This document shows positions 1-10,600 of a stretch of DNA of 14,115 nucleotides, piece after piece (the first letter of the stretch is position 1; the number at the start of each line of letters is the position of its first letter). The notes beneath the pieces were generated by a model that saw only the letters and a list, made by a program, of their open reading frames with translations, was not told the origin of the DNA and did no database searches. The DNA lies in contig CABRSG010000026.1 of assembly GCA_902473545.1 (NCBI GenBank), positions 1 to 14,115 of the forward strand, read 5' to 3'. The translations under genes and the position numbers were made by a program. This DNA comes from an uncultured Lachnospiraceae bacterium (GTDB lineage: Bacteria > Bacillota > Clostridia > Lachnospirales > Lachnospiraceae).

Positions 1-3000
1 GATGGAACGGCGCCGTATACGGTGCGCTTTACCGTTTCGCTGGATGGCGGAACCGTACACGAGGAGACGGTTACGGCGAAAAAAGCAGGTCAGATACAAT
101 TTACGTATATGCCGCAAAGCTTCGGCGTGCACGAGGTGAAGATAACGGTTACGGACGATTCCGGAAAGAAAGCGTCTGCAAAGGCATCACTTCCGGTATC
201 TGTTCTTGAAGAGGAGAGTGCGCAGGACTGGGCGGCCAGCGTCGAAGGCGTTACGCTGACCGGTGACTGGAGAAAAGATCTTCCGGCCATTGCCGCCACA
301 CAGCTGGGCTATGAGGAAAGCAGACGTAATTTTATAATTGATGAGAATGGTGAACAGCAGGGCTATACACGCTATGGACACTGGTACGGCATGACGTACG
401 AAGAATGGTGCGCGATGTTCGTGTCCTTCTGTCTGCATTATGCAGATATTCCGGCGGAATGGTTTCCGCGTGAGGCAGAGTGCGGCAGATGGAAAGCGAA
501 GCTGGAAAACATCGGCGCGTACGAAGAGCGCGGCGGAGATTACGTTCCGCAGAAGGGCGATCTCGTTTTCTTCAACTATGACAGCGACAGCACGCCGGAT
601 CATATCGGAATCGTAGTGGATACGGCGGAGAACCAGATCTTCGTGATCGCAGGAAATGAAAACAGATCCGTATTAAAAAGAGAATACGGGTTGGCTGACA
701 GCTCCATTGCGGGTTACGCCAACATGGAGCATATCATGGAGCGCGCAGGCGTTCTGGAGAAATTTGAGCAGACAGAAGAGACCGAAGGTGAAACCGGAAA
801 CGAAACCGAGACCGAGGGCGAAACCGCAGCGGAACCGGAAAGCGTGATCGGCCGGAAAATATATACAAATACGGATAGTGTCAACCTGCGCGAGCTGCCC
901 GACGTTGCGTCGGCAGCCGTGGGTACGGTCGAAGCGGCAGGCACGGAGCTTGTCATTCTCGACGCAGCTTCAAACGGAGAAGAAACCTGGTATCAGATTA
1001 CATATAACGGAATCACGGCGTGGATACGCAGCGATCTGACGGTGCTGAGCGAGCCAGAGACAGAAAATGAGCCGGAGAGCGAGCTGGAGACGGAAGACAT
1101 GTCGGAGACGGAAGATACGTCGGAGAGCGAGTCAGAGACGGAAAATGTGTCCGGGACCGAAAGCGCAGAACCGGAGGAAAACGGGACGGCTGCAGGCGAA
1201 GAAGCGCAGATCACGATCCATACGGAACAGGAAAATGTAAAGGTAGGAGAAGAGATTACCTTTATCGCGGAGGTATCCGGTCTGGAAAACGCAGCCTTTC
1301 AGTGGCAGCGCTCTGAGAACGGCGAAAACAGGGAGGATATTGACGACGAGACAGGCCTTTCTTATACGATGGTCGTGACGGACGAAAACAGCAGCTATTA
1401 CTACCGGCTGGCGGCGCTCGCCGCCGCGCCGGAGCAAAGCGGCAGCCAGGAAATAGCCGCCGCAGAAGAAAATCAGGAGACGACAGACGCTCCTGGTTTG
1501 TTTGCTGTGCGAAAAGTAAGGGCGGCAGAGGAGAAAGAGCCGGATCAGGCCGCAGAACAGACAGAAGACACAGAGGAGACGGCGGACGCAGGCAGCCGGC
1601 AGCAGATTGTTTCCAACGCGATGCAGGTGCCGCTGTATACCACGCGCGCGGCAGAGCCTGTCCATCTTAATCCAAAGAATACGCCGGATAGGAATGCGGA
1701 GGATCAGATCGTAAAAGAGGCAGGTACAGTAAACGGCGCAGGAACCGCCGACGAACCGATGCTGCATTATGCGAAAGCTTTTGAAAAGGCGAAAGATAAT
1801 GGAAGCAATATGATTTATTTCTGGAACCCGTACGCGGAGTTTGTAGAAAACGGCAGCGCGGAGGTGAGCAACTTTACAGGCGCAGTCATTGATGGCGAAG
1901 GAATTATTACGCTTGCCCAGTATACGACGAAGCACAATGGTTATCTGTTTGAAATCGCGAACAATGAGGAAAACTGGTCACTGAGCAATATGACGCTGAG
2001 AGGAAGCTACCCCCTCATCGGTATGCTGGGAGGAAAGGCCGCCCTTGACAATGTGAAAATGAGCGGCGGGACGATATTCTTTGAGTACATTGATAGTGAA
2101 TTTCCACAGAAACCGAGACTGACGGTAAGCAATATTCCGGAAGGCGATACCTATGTGGTTAAATTCGGCGAGTATACGGCTGACACGGCGATCGCGGCAT
2201 CCTCAAAGCACCGTGCGCCGCTGATCCGGCTGGAGGGCGAGAATGCGGAGGAGATGGCGAAGCAGATCGTGCTGGATACGAGCCTCCAGAGAAAATACAA
2301 GCTGATCTTCCGGAACAACACCGTATACGTGACGGAAAATAATGATTATCTATATGTATTTTTAAGCGCTGACCGCGGCTATGACGATGATGGAAATCTG
2401 GATGATATTGATGCGGAAGACGGACTGACCCCGTATACACCGGTCAACACGATGGAAACGGCGATGAAGATTCTCAGAGAAAATTCGGATCTTGGCGGCA
2501 TCCGGGTGATCGGCAAAGCGCCGGAGGTCACAGAGACAGCAGTCTGGGATCTGTCAGAGTTTGCCGGAGCCGGTAAAAACGCGGTGGAGCGCTGGAACGG
2601 AAGATATATTGAGGGAAGTTCAGGCATAACCAGAACCATGAGCAGCTCCAGCCCCGTTATGTGTGACGGACCGATAGCAATCGTGACGGGGACGGGCGCG
2701 CTGACTCTGAAGGATATCAGTCTTACCGGAAAGAACGATGCGACGCTGAAGGTGTCCGGCATTCTTGTGATGGAAGCGGGAGCATATCTTCAGGGAAACG
2801 AAAATAAAGCAACGGATAATTCGAAAAACGAGTCCTGGAAGCCGGGCGGCGCTGTCTATGCCGATGGAAATGCGGTCGTTACAGTGAAGAACGGCGCGTT
2901 CATTACTGGCAATGGCGCTCAGGACGGAAGCTCGATTTATGCCACAGGCAGCGCACAGGTCACGGTGGAAAGCGGTGCGGACATTGTGACGGGGCAGAAG

Positions 3001-4347
3001 ACGTATAAATTGTGGAATGACAACAGGTTCGGGACGCTTGACCAGTTGCCGCGCGTAGGAAGCCTTATTTACGCAGACGGAAACGCGCAGGTTTCCTACA
3101 GCGGAACGATATCCGGGACAACCCCAATAGTATCCGATAGATACGCAATAACAAACAATATGGCGATGTTTTATGCCCGTTCGGGCGCTGTGCTGACGCT
3201 TAACGGCGTTCAGATCACGGGTAACAGCAACTGGAGGTTCATTATCTGCACTGAATCAGGCGGAAATGTGACACTGGAGGCAGGAACCCAGATCAGCGGC
3301 AACACAGGCGCTGAACGCATCATTAACATGGGCGGTATAATCGGAAATCCTACCTATAGAGAAACCTCCGCCGGGGCGCTGAAGCTGAATGGAACGGCGG
3401 AAAATCCGGTAAAGATAGCAAATAACAGCGACAGCGGCTGCGCCGTTTATACTCTCGGCAGCGTTACGGCGAGCTATGCGGAGATTACGGACAACGAAAG
3501 TATTGAAGAAGAAGGATATTCCGGCTTGTGTGCTACGGGTGGATTTGGAGGCACGGTAGATCACTGTAAGATTAATAATAATAAATCAGATTACTATGCG
3601 GGCGTATATTTCGATCTGAGAAGCGGCTATCCGGTGACGGTGACAGATACAGAAATCAGCGGGAATACAGTGAATGGAACGTTCGGCGGAAGCACTGCGG
3701 GATTGTGCCTGGATAATTATAGTAGTAGGAATAATACATCGTGGGCTCCTCTGGTCAAGGTTCAAAACTGCACGATTAAAGAGAACGTGAATAATGCAGG
3801 CGGATTTGCCGGACTTCGCGCGATTTCTTCAACGACCGGCACGGTGATCAGCGATACGAAAGTAACAGGAAATCAATCCACGGGCAACGCTGGTATAGAT
3901 CTGTTTGGAGATGAACGGGCGGTGCTGGCGCGGACAACGGTGGAAGGCAACAGCGGAGACGGAAAATCAGGCATCATCCTTCCGACCACTTCCATCGGTT
4001 CGTCGAGCGTCATGCTGGCTCTGACCGGAGACTGCAGGATCCCGGAAGGACAGAAGGTGTACTTTGGCAGCAGGCAGGCGCTTCGCCTGCTCACAGCGAT
4101 AGAGCAGGAAGATAAGATTTCGCTTGTACTGGGAGAGACAGCGGATTCATCTCACTTTAGTGTGGGCCGGAGAGTGGTGGTTCCCTACGACGGTACGCTG
4201 ACACCGGCTGACCTTGGTTACGATAGCGGGGAATTTCTTACGGATGTTACCGGTCAGATCGGGAAGTTTGCGGGAGAAAATATGCCGCAGGATCCGTACC
4301 CCACCCAGCTGGCGGAGGACAGCCCGGATATCAGGATTCCGTTATAG
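1..4347 (+). CDS. Giant CHAP / SH3 / Ig / beta-helix surface protein, N-terminal fragment (5' partial, 3' interrupted)
   Basis: The frame is open from base 1, so the real start lies upstream; the GTG at 22 has no ribosome binding site. Residues below count from that GTG. Residues 1-60 form alternating beta strands of an Ig-like domain. Residues 80-235 are a CHAP domain with Cys130 (EEWCAMF), His194 (DHIGIV) and Asn212 (AGNEN), expected to cut peptidoglycan amide or peptide bonds. Residues 277-342 resemble a bacterial SH3 domain (VNLRELP, WYQI, AWIR), usually a cell-wall binder. Residues 395-466 resemble an Ig-like domain (FQWQRSENG ... YYYRLAAL). Three acidic Glu/Thr/Ser-rich linkers separate these. 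From about 545 the protein is Asn/Gly-rich beta-helix, with a second module opening at 775 (VFLSADRG ... DGLTPYTP). The TAG at 4345 cuts it at a module end (SPDIRIPL). The same protein continues in another frame and then in the CDS at 4606-11070. Role inferred: secreted adhesin or wall-remodelling protein. Confidence 0.9.
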   Translation, partial: DGTAPYTVRFTVSLDGGTVHEETVTAKKAGQIQFTYMPQSFGVHEVKITVTDDSGKKASAKASLPVSVLEEESAQDWAASVEGVTLTGDWRKDLPAIAATQLGYEESRRNFIIDENGEQQGYTRYGHWYGMTYEEWCAMFVSFCLHYADIPAEWFPREAECGRWKAKLENIGAYEERGGDYVPQKGDLVFFNYDSDSTPDHIGIVVDTAENQIFVIAGNENRSVLKREYGLADSSIAGYANMEHIMERAGVLEKFEQTEETEGETGNETETEGETAAEPESVIGRKIYTNTDSVNLRELPDVASAAVGTVEAAGTELVILDAASNGEETWYQITYNGITAWIRSDLTVLSEPETENEPESELETEDMSETEDTSESESETENVSGTESAEPEENGTAAGEEAQITIHTEQENVKVGEEITFIAEVSGLENAAFQWQRSENGENREDIDDETGLSYTMVVTDENSSYYYRLAALAAAPEQSGSQEIAAAEENQETTDAPGLFAVRKVRAAEEKEPDQAAEQTEDTEETADAGSRQQIVSNAMQVPLYTTRAAEPVHLNPKNTPDRNAEDQIVKEAGTVNGAGTADEPMLHYAKAFEKAKDNGSNMIYFWNPYAEFVENGSAEVSNFTGAVIDGEGIITLAQYTTKHNGYLFEIANNEENWSLSNMTLRGSYPLIGMLGGKAALDNVKMSGGTIFFEYIDSEFPQKPRLTVSNIPEGDTYVVKFGEYTADTAIAASSKHRAPLIRLEGENAEEMAKQIVLDTSLQRKYKLIFRNNTVYVTENNDYLYVFLSADRGYDDDGNLDDIDAEDGLTPYTPVNTMETAMKILRENSDLGGIRVIGKAPEVTETAVWDLSEFAGAGKNAVERWNGRYIEGSSGITRTMSSSSPVMCDGPIAIVTGTGALTLKDISLTGKNDATLKVSGILVMEAGAYLQGNENKATDNSKNESWKPGGAVYADGNAVVTVKNGAFITGNGAQDGSSIYATGSAQVTVESGADIVTGQKTYKLWNDNRFGTLDQLPRVGSLIYADGNAQVSYSGTISGTTPIVSDRYAITNNMAMFYARSGAVLTLNGVQITGNSNWRFIICTESGGNVTLEAGTQISGNTGAERIINMGGIIGNPTYRETSAGALKLNGTAENPVKIANNSDSGCAVYTLGSVTASYAEITDNESIEEEGYSGLCATGGFGGTVDHCKINNNKSDYYAGVYFDLRSGYPVTVTDTEISGNTVNGTFGGSTAGLCLDNYSSRNNTSWAPLVKVQNCTIKENVNNAGGFAGLRAISSTTGTVISDTKVTGNQSTGNAGIDLFGDERAVLARTTVEGNSGDGKSGIILPTTSIGSSSVMLALTGDCRIPEGQKVYFGSRQALRLLTAIEQEDKISLVLGETADSSHFSVGRRVVVPYDGTLTPADLGYDSGEFLTDVTGQIGKFAGENMPQDPYPTQLAEDSPDIRIPL
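259..726 (+). other. CHAP (cysteine/histidine-dependent amidohydrolase/peptidase) domain
   Basis: The domain begins around GDWRKDLPAIAATQLGY, a typical CHAP/NlpC-P60 opening helix. The candidate nucleophile Cys is at bases 409-411 within WCAMFVSFCL, the catalytic His at 601-603 within DHIGIVV, and a polar Asn at 655-657. The motif QKGDLVFFNYD ahead of the His is the usual GDLvFF strand of this superfamily. All expected catalytic positions are present, so the domain is probably active. The substrate (amide versus endopeptide bond) cannot be read from sequence. Confidence 0.88.
850..1047 (+). other. Bacterial SH3-like domain
   Basis: About 66 residues show the pattern of bacterial SH3 domains. 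VNLRELPDVASAAVGTV matches the VNvRsgPstss..ig.v opening, and WYQITYNGITAWIRSDL matches the W.kV.yng..GWv closing strands. The domain lies just after the CHAP domain, a common pairing in cell-wall hydrolases, and is flanked by acidic linkers. Its likely role is binding peptidoglycan. Confidence 0.75.
1048..1203 (+). repeat. Acidic Glu/Ser/Thr-rich low-complexity linker
   Basis: About 52 residues are dominated by Glu, Ser and Thr, with short imperfect repeats of the type SETED / SESET / SELETED. At the DNA level the unit reads roughly tcggagacggaagatacg. A shorter linker of the same type lies at 772-846, and a third (Glu/Ala/Gln-rich) at about 1420-1600. They probably act as flexible spacers between the folded domains. 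Confidence 0.7.
1204..1419 (+). other. Ig-like domain
   Basis: About 72 residues run from AQITIHTEQENVKVGEEITF to YYYRLAALA. The core FQWQRSENGENREDI followed by SYTMVVTDENSSYYYRL is the signature of bacterial Ig-like domains (YQWQ ... YTv ... yYRc). It sits between two acidic linkers and probably serves as a structural spacer. Confidence 0.6.
2344..4344 (+). repeat. Beta-helix module 2 of the giant protein
   Basis: The module opens with YLYVFLSADRG and a DGLTPYTPVNTMETAMKIL stretch, equivalent to the VYIDGVNG ... TPxTAVxTLxxAYELL openings at 7684, 8566 and 9706. Its body has irregular turns of the type GALTLKDISLTG and GGAVYADGNAVVTVKNG, the signature of right-handed parallel beta-helices. 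It closes with a non-helical cap (KVYFGSRQALRLL ... RRVVVPYDGTLTPADLG) and SPDIRI, which parallels SNDIVL just before the module opening at 7684. Confidence 0.65.
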
Positions 4348-4632
4348 AAAACAATACGACGTCAGCGACCCATGGCGGACACGGAATTGCCGCGCTAAAC
4401 GCCACCGTTACGCTTCTTGGTACGGCAGAAGGCAAGTCGAAAACGCAGCCGCTGATCTATATGGGTGCAGGCGGCAAGCTGATACTTGGCGGCGCTCTTA
4501 CGTCGACGGTGGAAGGAGAACCACTGGAGATCTATCTGCGGGATACTGCTATCGGACTTGCAGAGGAGCTTACAGAAACAACGAAATGCCTTCTGAGCCT
4601 GAACAGTGACTTTACAGGAAAGATCGTTGTGG
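4332..4632 (+). pseudogene. Out-of-frame remnant of another beta-helix module of the giant protein
   Basis: Frame 3 here reads like a true continuation of the giant protein: QDSVIENNTTSATHGGHG, then NATVTLLG, LIYMGAGGKLILGGAL and a cap-like EIYLRDTAIGLAEEL. The cap stretch aligns by eye with KVYFGSRQALRLLTAI in the preceding module. It has no start codon with a ribosome binding site of its own. It lacks the opening half of a module on the left. On the right it stops being plausible at about 4632, in the middle of the cap. Beyond that, frame 1 carries the protein-like sequence. The stretch is best read as part of one broken gene, either a real lesion or an assembly collapse. Confidence 0.72.
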
Positions 4633-7600
4633 GATGCGGACGGAAACTTCACGAATTCGGAAGGAGAGACCTGGCAGCCTGTCATACAGCGATACCGGGA
4701 GTACTACGCTGATTATCTGGTAAATGTTTTAAATAACGGCAACCTGACCATGGAAAACCTGGTGCTGGACGGAAACAGCGACAGTGTCCTTGAGAGTACG
4801 AAGCAAGCCCCGAAAGGACTGATCTGGGGAGATTCGGGAAGCAAGATTATCCTGGCTGCCGGAACAGTTTTGCGCAATCAGAAGGTTGAAAACTCATCCA
4901 GCGGCTCTTTGAACTTTGTGGGTGCATTGTATACGCAGGGTGAGGCAGAAATCCAGAAGGGCGCGCTGATCACTGACTGCAGTACCAAGTCACAACCGAT
5001 TGTCTGGGTACAGGATACGGCAGCGGATAGCGGTAGTCTAACGCTTTGCGGCGAGATCAAGGACTGCACAGTGACGTCGTCGGGAGCAATCGTGCATGCT
5101 GGATCTACATCTAATAAGGGTTCAACTCTTCGGATAGATGGCGCACATATTCACAACTGCACAGCCAGTTATATCGTATATGTAAAAGACAGAGCCTGGC
5201 TTGCGGGTATGGAAAACACGACAATTGAAGATAATGCCTGCGGAACGGGAGGGATTGTAAACATCTCTATTGAGAATAATACAAAATCGGGTGAGATGAC
5301 GATACAAAACTCGACGATCCGCCGCAACAGCGGAACGGGTATTGCGGCAAAACTTTCAAATGTTACGGGCAGGCATACGCTGACGCTGAACAAGGTTACC
5401 ATAACCGAAAATGTAAATAAGTCCATACCTAGTGGTCCCAGAATGAATCCGGGCGGCGGAGTCCGCATTGGTGAATCTGGCAATGGCGGTACTGTGAATA
5501 TAACGGACTGTACGATTGAGAGAAACGAGGCTAACATAGGCGGCGGCGTTTACGTAGGTTCGACGACGGCGCAAGTGAATATTTCCGGCGGCAGTATTTC
5601 GAACAACCGAAGTAAGGACGAGGGCGGCGGCATCTGCTTCCTGAGGATACCAGACGGATTCTCAACATCAAAGTATAGCGACGTTTCGGGCAGCCTGAAG
5701 ATCGAAAACGGAACAAAGATCTGCAATAATATCGCTATGGGGGATGGAGATGCAGACTCCAGTTCTCTCTCCAGTCTTAATTATGCATACGGGGGCGGTA
5801 TTCATGCTATTTGCCCGGATGTAACGATTGACAGCAGTGTAGAGATCAGCGGAAACTTTGCTGCAGTGGAGGGCGGCGTCTACATTAATACATACAGATG
5901 CAGTTCGCCCGGCGAGGTGACGATTGACGCGCAGATTACAGGCAATACGGCGAACAATGGAGCCGGCATTGCGGTAAACGGCTCGGAGAGCTGCAAGATT
6001 TTGCTCAACGGCGCAGTGACCGGAAACAAGATCCGCGAGGATAAGAATGGCTATATTACATGGACAAGACAGCAGCAGTCGGCCGGCGTTTCTGTGAAGG
6101 GCGGTCCCGTGGAGTGCCGGGCCGATATCAAAGATAATGTGGGAGGCCACGGCGTCTATGTGGGAGAAAACGGACATCTGACCTTTTCTGGCGGCGAGAT
6201 ATCCGGCCATATGAACGGATTCAAAGGCGGAGAAGCAAAGGGAGGCGTCGTGGTCGTTGAAACAAGCGGTAACCTGAAGGGCGCCCTTGTAATGAAAGGA
6301 GGCGCCGTGGGCGTTGACCGGGGCGGCACCTTTGAGATGACCGGCGGCAGGATTACCGGCAATGCAGTCAGTGCAGAAAGCTGTGTAATAAAGGGCGGCG
6401 CTATTTATGCCGGACAATTAGATAACAACAGCAACAGCAGGGATGATGCGAGTGTGATCATAAGCGGCGGTGAGATCACCGGAAATGCGGTGGAAGCGGC
6501 GGAGACGGTAACGCAAATAAGCGGAGGCGCTATCTGTGCCGATGGAAACAGTAATCTGACGGTATCCAGGGGCGCGATTTATGAAAATGCTCTGGGAAAA
6601 GCCGGACTTATACAGGGAGGAGGTATTTATGTAAATGCCTACCGGGCTGATCTTACGATGACCGGCGGCGAGATTTATCGAAACGCAGAGGGCGGGAAGA
6701 TACAGGGCGGCGGTATTCACCTGTATGGAAGTAGCAGCAGCTCAGACGGCGTTTGTGCAATAACGGGTGGAACCATCCGGGAGAACGGACAGACCGGTCT
6801 TTATGAGACAGATCAGAGCAAGATAGATAACGGTATTTGCACGGTCAATGTAGGCGGCGGAGTCTATGCCGGCTACGGCGTATCGCTCACCATCGGTGGG
6901 GACGCCGTCATCAGCCGGAATACGGCGCAGGCCGGCGGCGGGATTTATGCGGATGTAAAAGGAACGCTGACGGTCGGTGGCAACGCCCTTATTACGGAGA
7001 ACGAAGCGTATGAAGGAAACGGCGGCGGCGTCTTTACGCTGAAGCTGACAAAGGTGAACGACAGCGCGGTCATCAGTGAAAACCGGGCGGCAAACGACGG
7101 CGGCGGTATCTACTTTACGGATGATAATCGTAATTATACAGGTTCTTTGAGGACGACTTCCGGAGCCTGGGAATCTATCCTGAACGGCGGCTATTTCCTG
7201 TATAATACAGCCGGCGGCAACGGCGGAGCGCTGTATCTGAAAAATGATGCAGACAAAGAATACCAAAAAGGTTCTCTGGTGTATCAAAACCAGTACGTTT
7301 CCATACATAACGCTTATATAGAAGGAAACAAGGCGGTGTATGGACAGGGAGTCTACTGCGACCAGTTCCGCCATATCAGGCTGTACGGCAATCAGGCGGT
7401 GATCGAGGATGAAATTTATCTCCGGAGTACAGATTGTGCGATTGAGCTTGCAGCCACCTGCCAGAACAGTAATACGTATCTGGTGGAGGTAAATGATGAT
7501 AAAAAGGAGGGCTTGCTCTACGCAAATCGTTTGTTTCAGGTCAACAGTACAGTAGTGACGCCAACGAAGGGGAGTATCGAGACTGCAACACCGGCGCTTC

Positions 7601-10600
7601 GATGGTTCACAGTAAAGAACGCATCTTATATCCTGATGGCGGGCAGCAGTTTGAAAAGCAATGATATCGTACTGGGGCGGTGTGTCTTTATCGACAGCGT
7701 AACGGGTTCGGATGATTTTGTGTTCAATAAAACGGGCGATCATACGGGCGTCAACCCAGACAAGGCGGTGAAGACATTTGCGGCTGCAAAACAATTACTT
7801 GGATCCAGTCCGGGTGTGATCTTCGTATCCGGTCCGGTCCAGGTAGAAGGAACGGAAACATGGGCGCTGTATTCGTCGAACCAGTCGATCCGCCGGTATA
7901 CCGGTTTTGCCATCGGCGCCAAGGATGTGTTTCCTGTATACGAGGGCAACCTTGTGGAAGTGAAAGAGGGCGGAAATCTGACGCTGAGCAGCAATATAAC
8001 GATCGACGGCGGCAGCGAGTATCTGGATCAGGCTGTTGAAGGATGCATCATAAAGGTAGAAAGCGGCGGTACGCTGACTGCGGGAAGCAGTACGAAATTA
8101 CAGAATAACACCACCACCGGCTGCGGCGGCGCGATGCGCATTGAAGACGGCGGAACGGCTGCGCTGACTAGCAGTAAGATCATCAACACGGTGGCGGAAC
8201 AGCAGGGCAACGCCATCTATCAGGACGGCAAGCTGGTTTTGTCGGGAAGTCCCACCATTGAAGGTGATATATATCTCGGAGAGGTACAGAAGGATGAAAA
8301 CGGAGAACCGCTGGCGAAGCCGGAGGAGGACGTCATTCAAATAAAAACCTCCTTTAGGCCGAGTGGTAAGATTGAGATTTCCCTGGGCGACGCCTACTAT
8401 ACGCGTCCGGTAGTCATCTACCAGGATGGCAAGCCTGCGCCTGAGACAGACAAGGCGGGCAGCACATTCGTGATGGCGGAAAATGTGGCGGCGATGTATG
8501 CGCTGGCAAACCGCAGCGACCGTACCGGAACAGATAAGGATACTCTGGAGCTTACGGAGCCTCTGGTGGTCTATATCGACGGGGTAAATGGAAAGGATGA
8601 CTGGGAATTTGGCGATGCGGCATATATGGACGGCGATACACCGGATACGGCGGTGCAAACGCTGAAGCGCGCCTATGAGCTTTTGGCGGAGCGCGGAGCA
8701 GCCACGCTGTTCGTCGTAAATACGGTGACGATTGACAGTGATATCACGATCACAAGCAGAAGCTATACGGATACTGCCGGGAACAAAATTACGATTCCGG
8801 AGGATAAGGTTCCGGGAGGCGTGGCTATCCGGCGGTATTCCCAGCCGTATGAGTGGGAGGAGGTTACGAAGGAACTCAAAGACAAATATGGAGACACCTA
8901 TCAGGGCGGTTACACGAAAGAAAGCAATGTGAACGAGTTGTTTGTTGTAAAAGACGGCGGCGCTCTGACGATCGGTGATAACCTGACGGTAAACGGACAC
9001 AGCCTGGCATTTCCATCGGCGAATCCCAGGTACAATGCGCCGGCAGTGAAGGGCGCGGCTCTGATCCAGGTGGACGTCGGTGGAAGTCTGACGCTGGAAG
9101 GGGATGCGCTTCTGACCAGAAACAGCAGTGTCGGAGACGGCGGCGCGGTAACGATGTATGAGGCAAGTATTACAAATACCTTCGCTGTAAACGGCGGAGC
9201 AGTGTATGCAGGCACAGGAAGCGTTGTTATGCCGAAGGAGAATGGTAACAAAATCAGCACCAGGGAATTTCGAAGCGTCAAGGCGGAAGAGAACGGCGGA
9301 GCCATCTATATTGGAAAAAATGCGAGCGCTTACCTGTACGCCGGAACGGAGATTTCCAGTGCGTCCGCAAAGGAAGGAAGTGCAGTTTATCAGGGCGGCC
9401 GCTTCTCGGTGGAAGGCCAGATGAACGTGTCGGGTGAGGTTTACCTGGCAGCGGATCATTATATCGACGTGAACAGCGGCGGTTTCCTAAATAACGGAAG
9501 CTGGATCATCGACCCGGAAAACCCGTACGAGGGCAGAGACATCGCGCTGTATGCGGATGGAATGGAAAAGCCGAACGATGATGAGAAGGCAAAATTCCCG
9601 CTGGTGGACGAGGTGGCGCGCTTCTATTATCTCAATAATGAGGACGAAAGCCTTATAGAGAATGGCCCCAGAAGAGCAAATATGTTGGAGCTGCAGTTGC
9701 CGCATTTTGTCTATATCGACGGTGTGAACGGCAGTGACGAATATGAGGATGGACGCACGGAGCTTACGATCGGCTCAACACCGGAGACGGCGGTTAAGAC
9801 GCTAAAAAAGGCGTATGAGCTGCTGAAGGAAAGGAATTGTCCGAGGCTGTATGTGGTAGATACTGTAACGATCGACACAAGTATCCTCCTGTCAGAAAAG
9901 AGATACGCAGGAAGCGACGGCGCCGTAGAGCTTGATAAGGAAGCAGAGATCATGCGCTACAGTCAGCCTGATGCGGCAGCGGAGCTGACCGGTTTCAAAC
10001 GGGAAAGCAATAAAAACGCGCTGTTTAAGATCGCAGAAAACGGAAACCTGACACTGCGGTCCATGGTGATCGACGGACACAGCACCGGGCAGGGCGGAAA
10101 TAGGAGGACGACGGCTCCGGCAGTGAAGGCGCAGGCGCCGCTGATCGAAAATGCCGGTACTCTGCGGATCGCGAGCGGAACGGTGCTGCGGAACAATAAC
10201 AATGTAATGGAAAACGGCCGCGGGGGCGCGCTGTATGTAAACGGCGGAGAAACGGTCGCATACGGAGGTACGATTTCAGGAACCGCAGCCAGTCTGGGAA
10301 GCGCTGTTTATCTGGACGGCGAACTGAAGATTTATAACAGCATGCAGCTTGGAGATCTGCAGGTTTACCTCCACAGCGACGATATAGATAAGCCGACAGG
10401 CAGCTATATCTACGTGGAGACGAACGAGCCGAACAGCGGCAGGCCGATCACGGTGGACTTCCCCAACTATGTGGACTACCGTGTGATCGCAGAGTACAGC
10501 GATGATCTGAAACCGAACGCGGATAAGTATTCGGAGGACGTGGCAAAACGCGAGGCGGCCGGACTTCTGAAGGTGGTTGAGAAACAGCAGGTGCTGCTGC

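Noticed and set aside
4250..4350. Programmed -1 frameshift at the first frame change
   Set aside because: I found no slippery heptamer of the X XXY YYZ type in the right register before the TAG, and a second, opposite frame change follows. Missing module sequence explains both better.
4214..4609. Sense ORF of 131 codons spanning the frame break
   Set aside because: Its translation is Arg-rich and unlike the giant protein. Frame 3 carries the protein-like sequence across this interval.
6742..7794. Antisense ORF of 350 codons
   Set aside because: Same reasoning: it lies opposite protein-like GG[GA][IVL] repeat coding, and its own product has no coherent features.
8098..9459. Antisense ORF of 453 codons opposite the giant gene
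   Set aside because: It mirrors the reading frame of a clear beta-helix coding region. Its translation is Arg/His/Cys-rich without domain pattern, and no ribosome binding site is seen. It is a shadow produced by codon bias.
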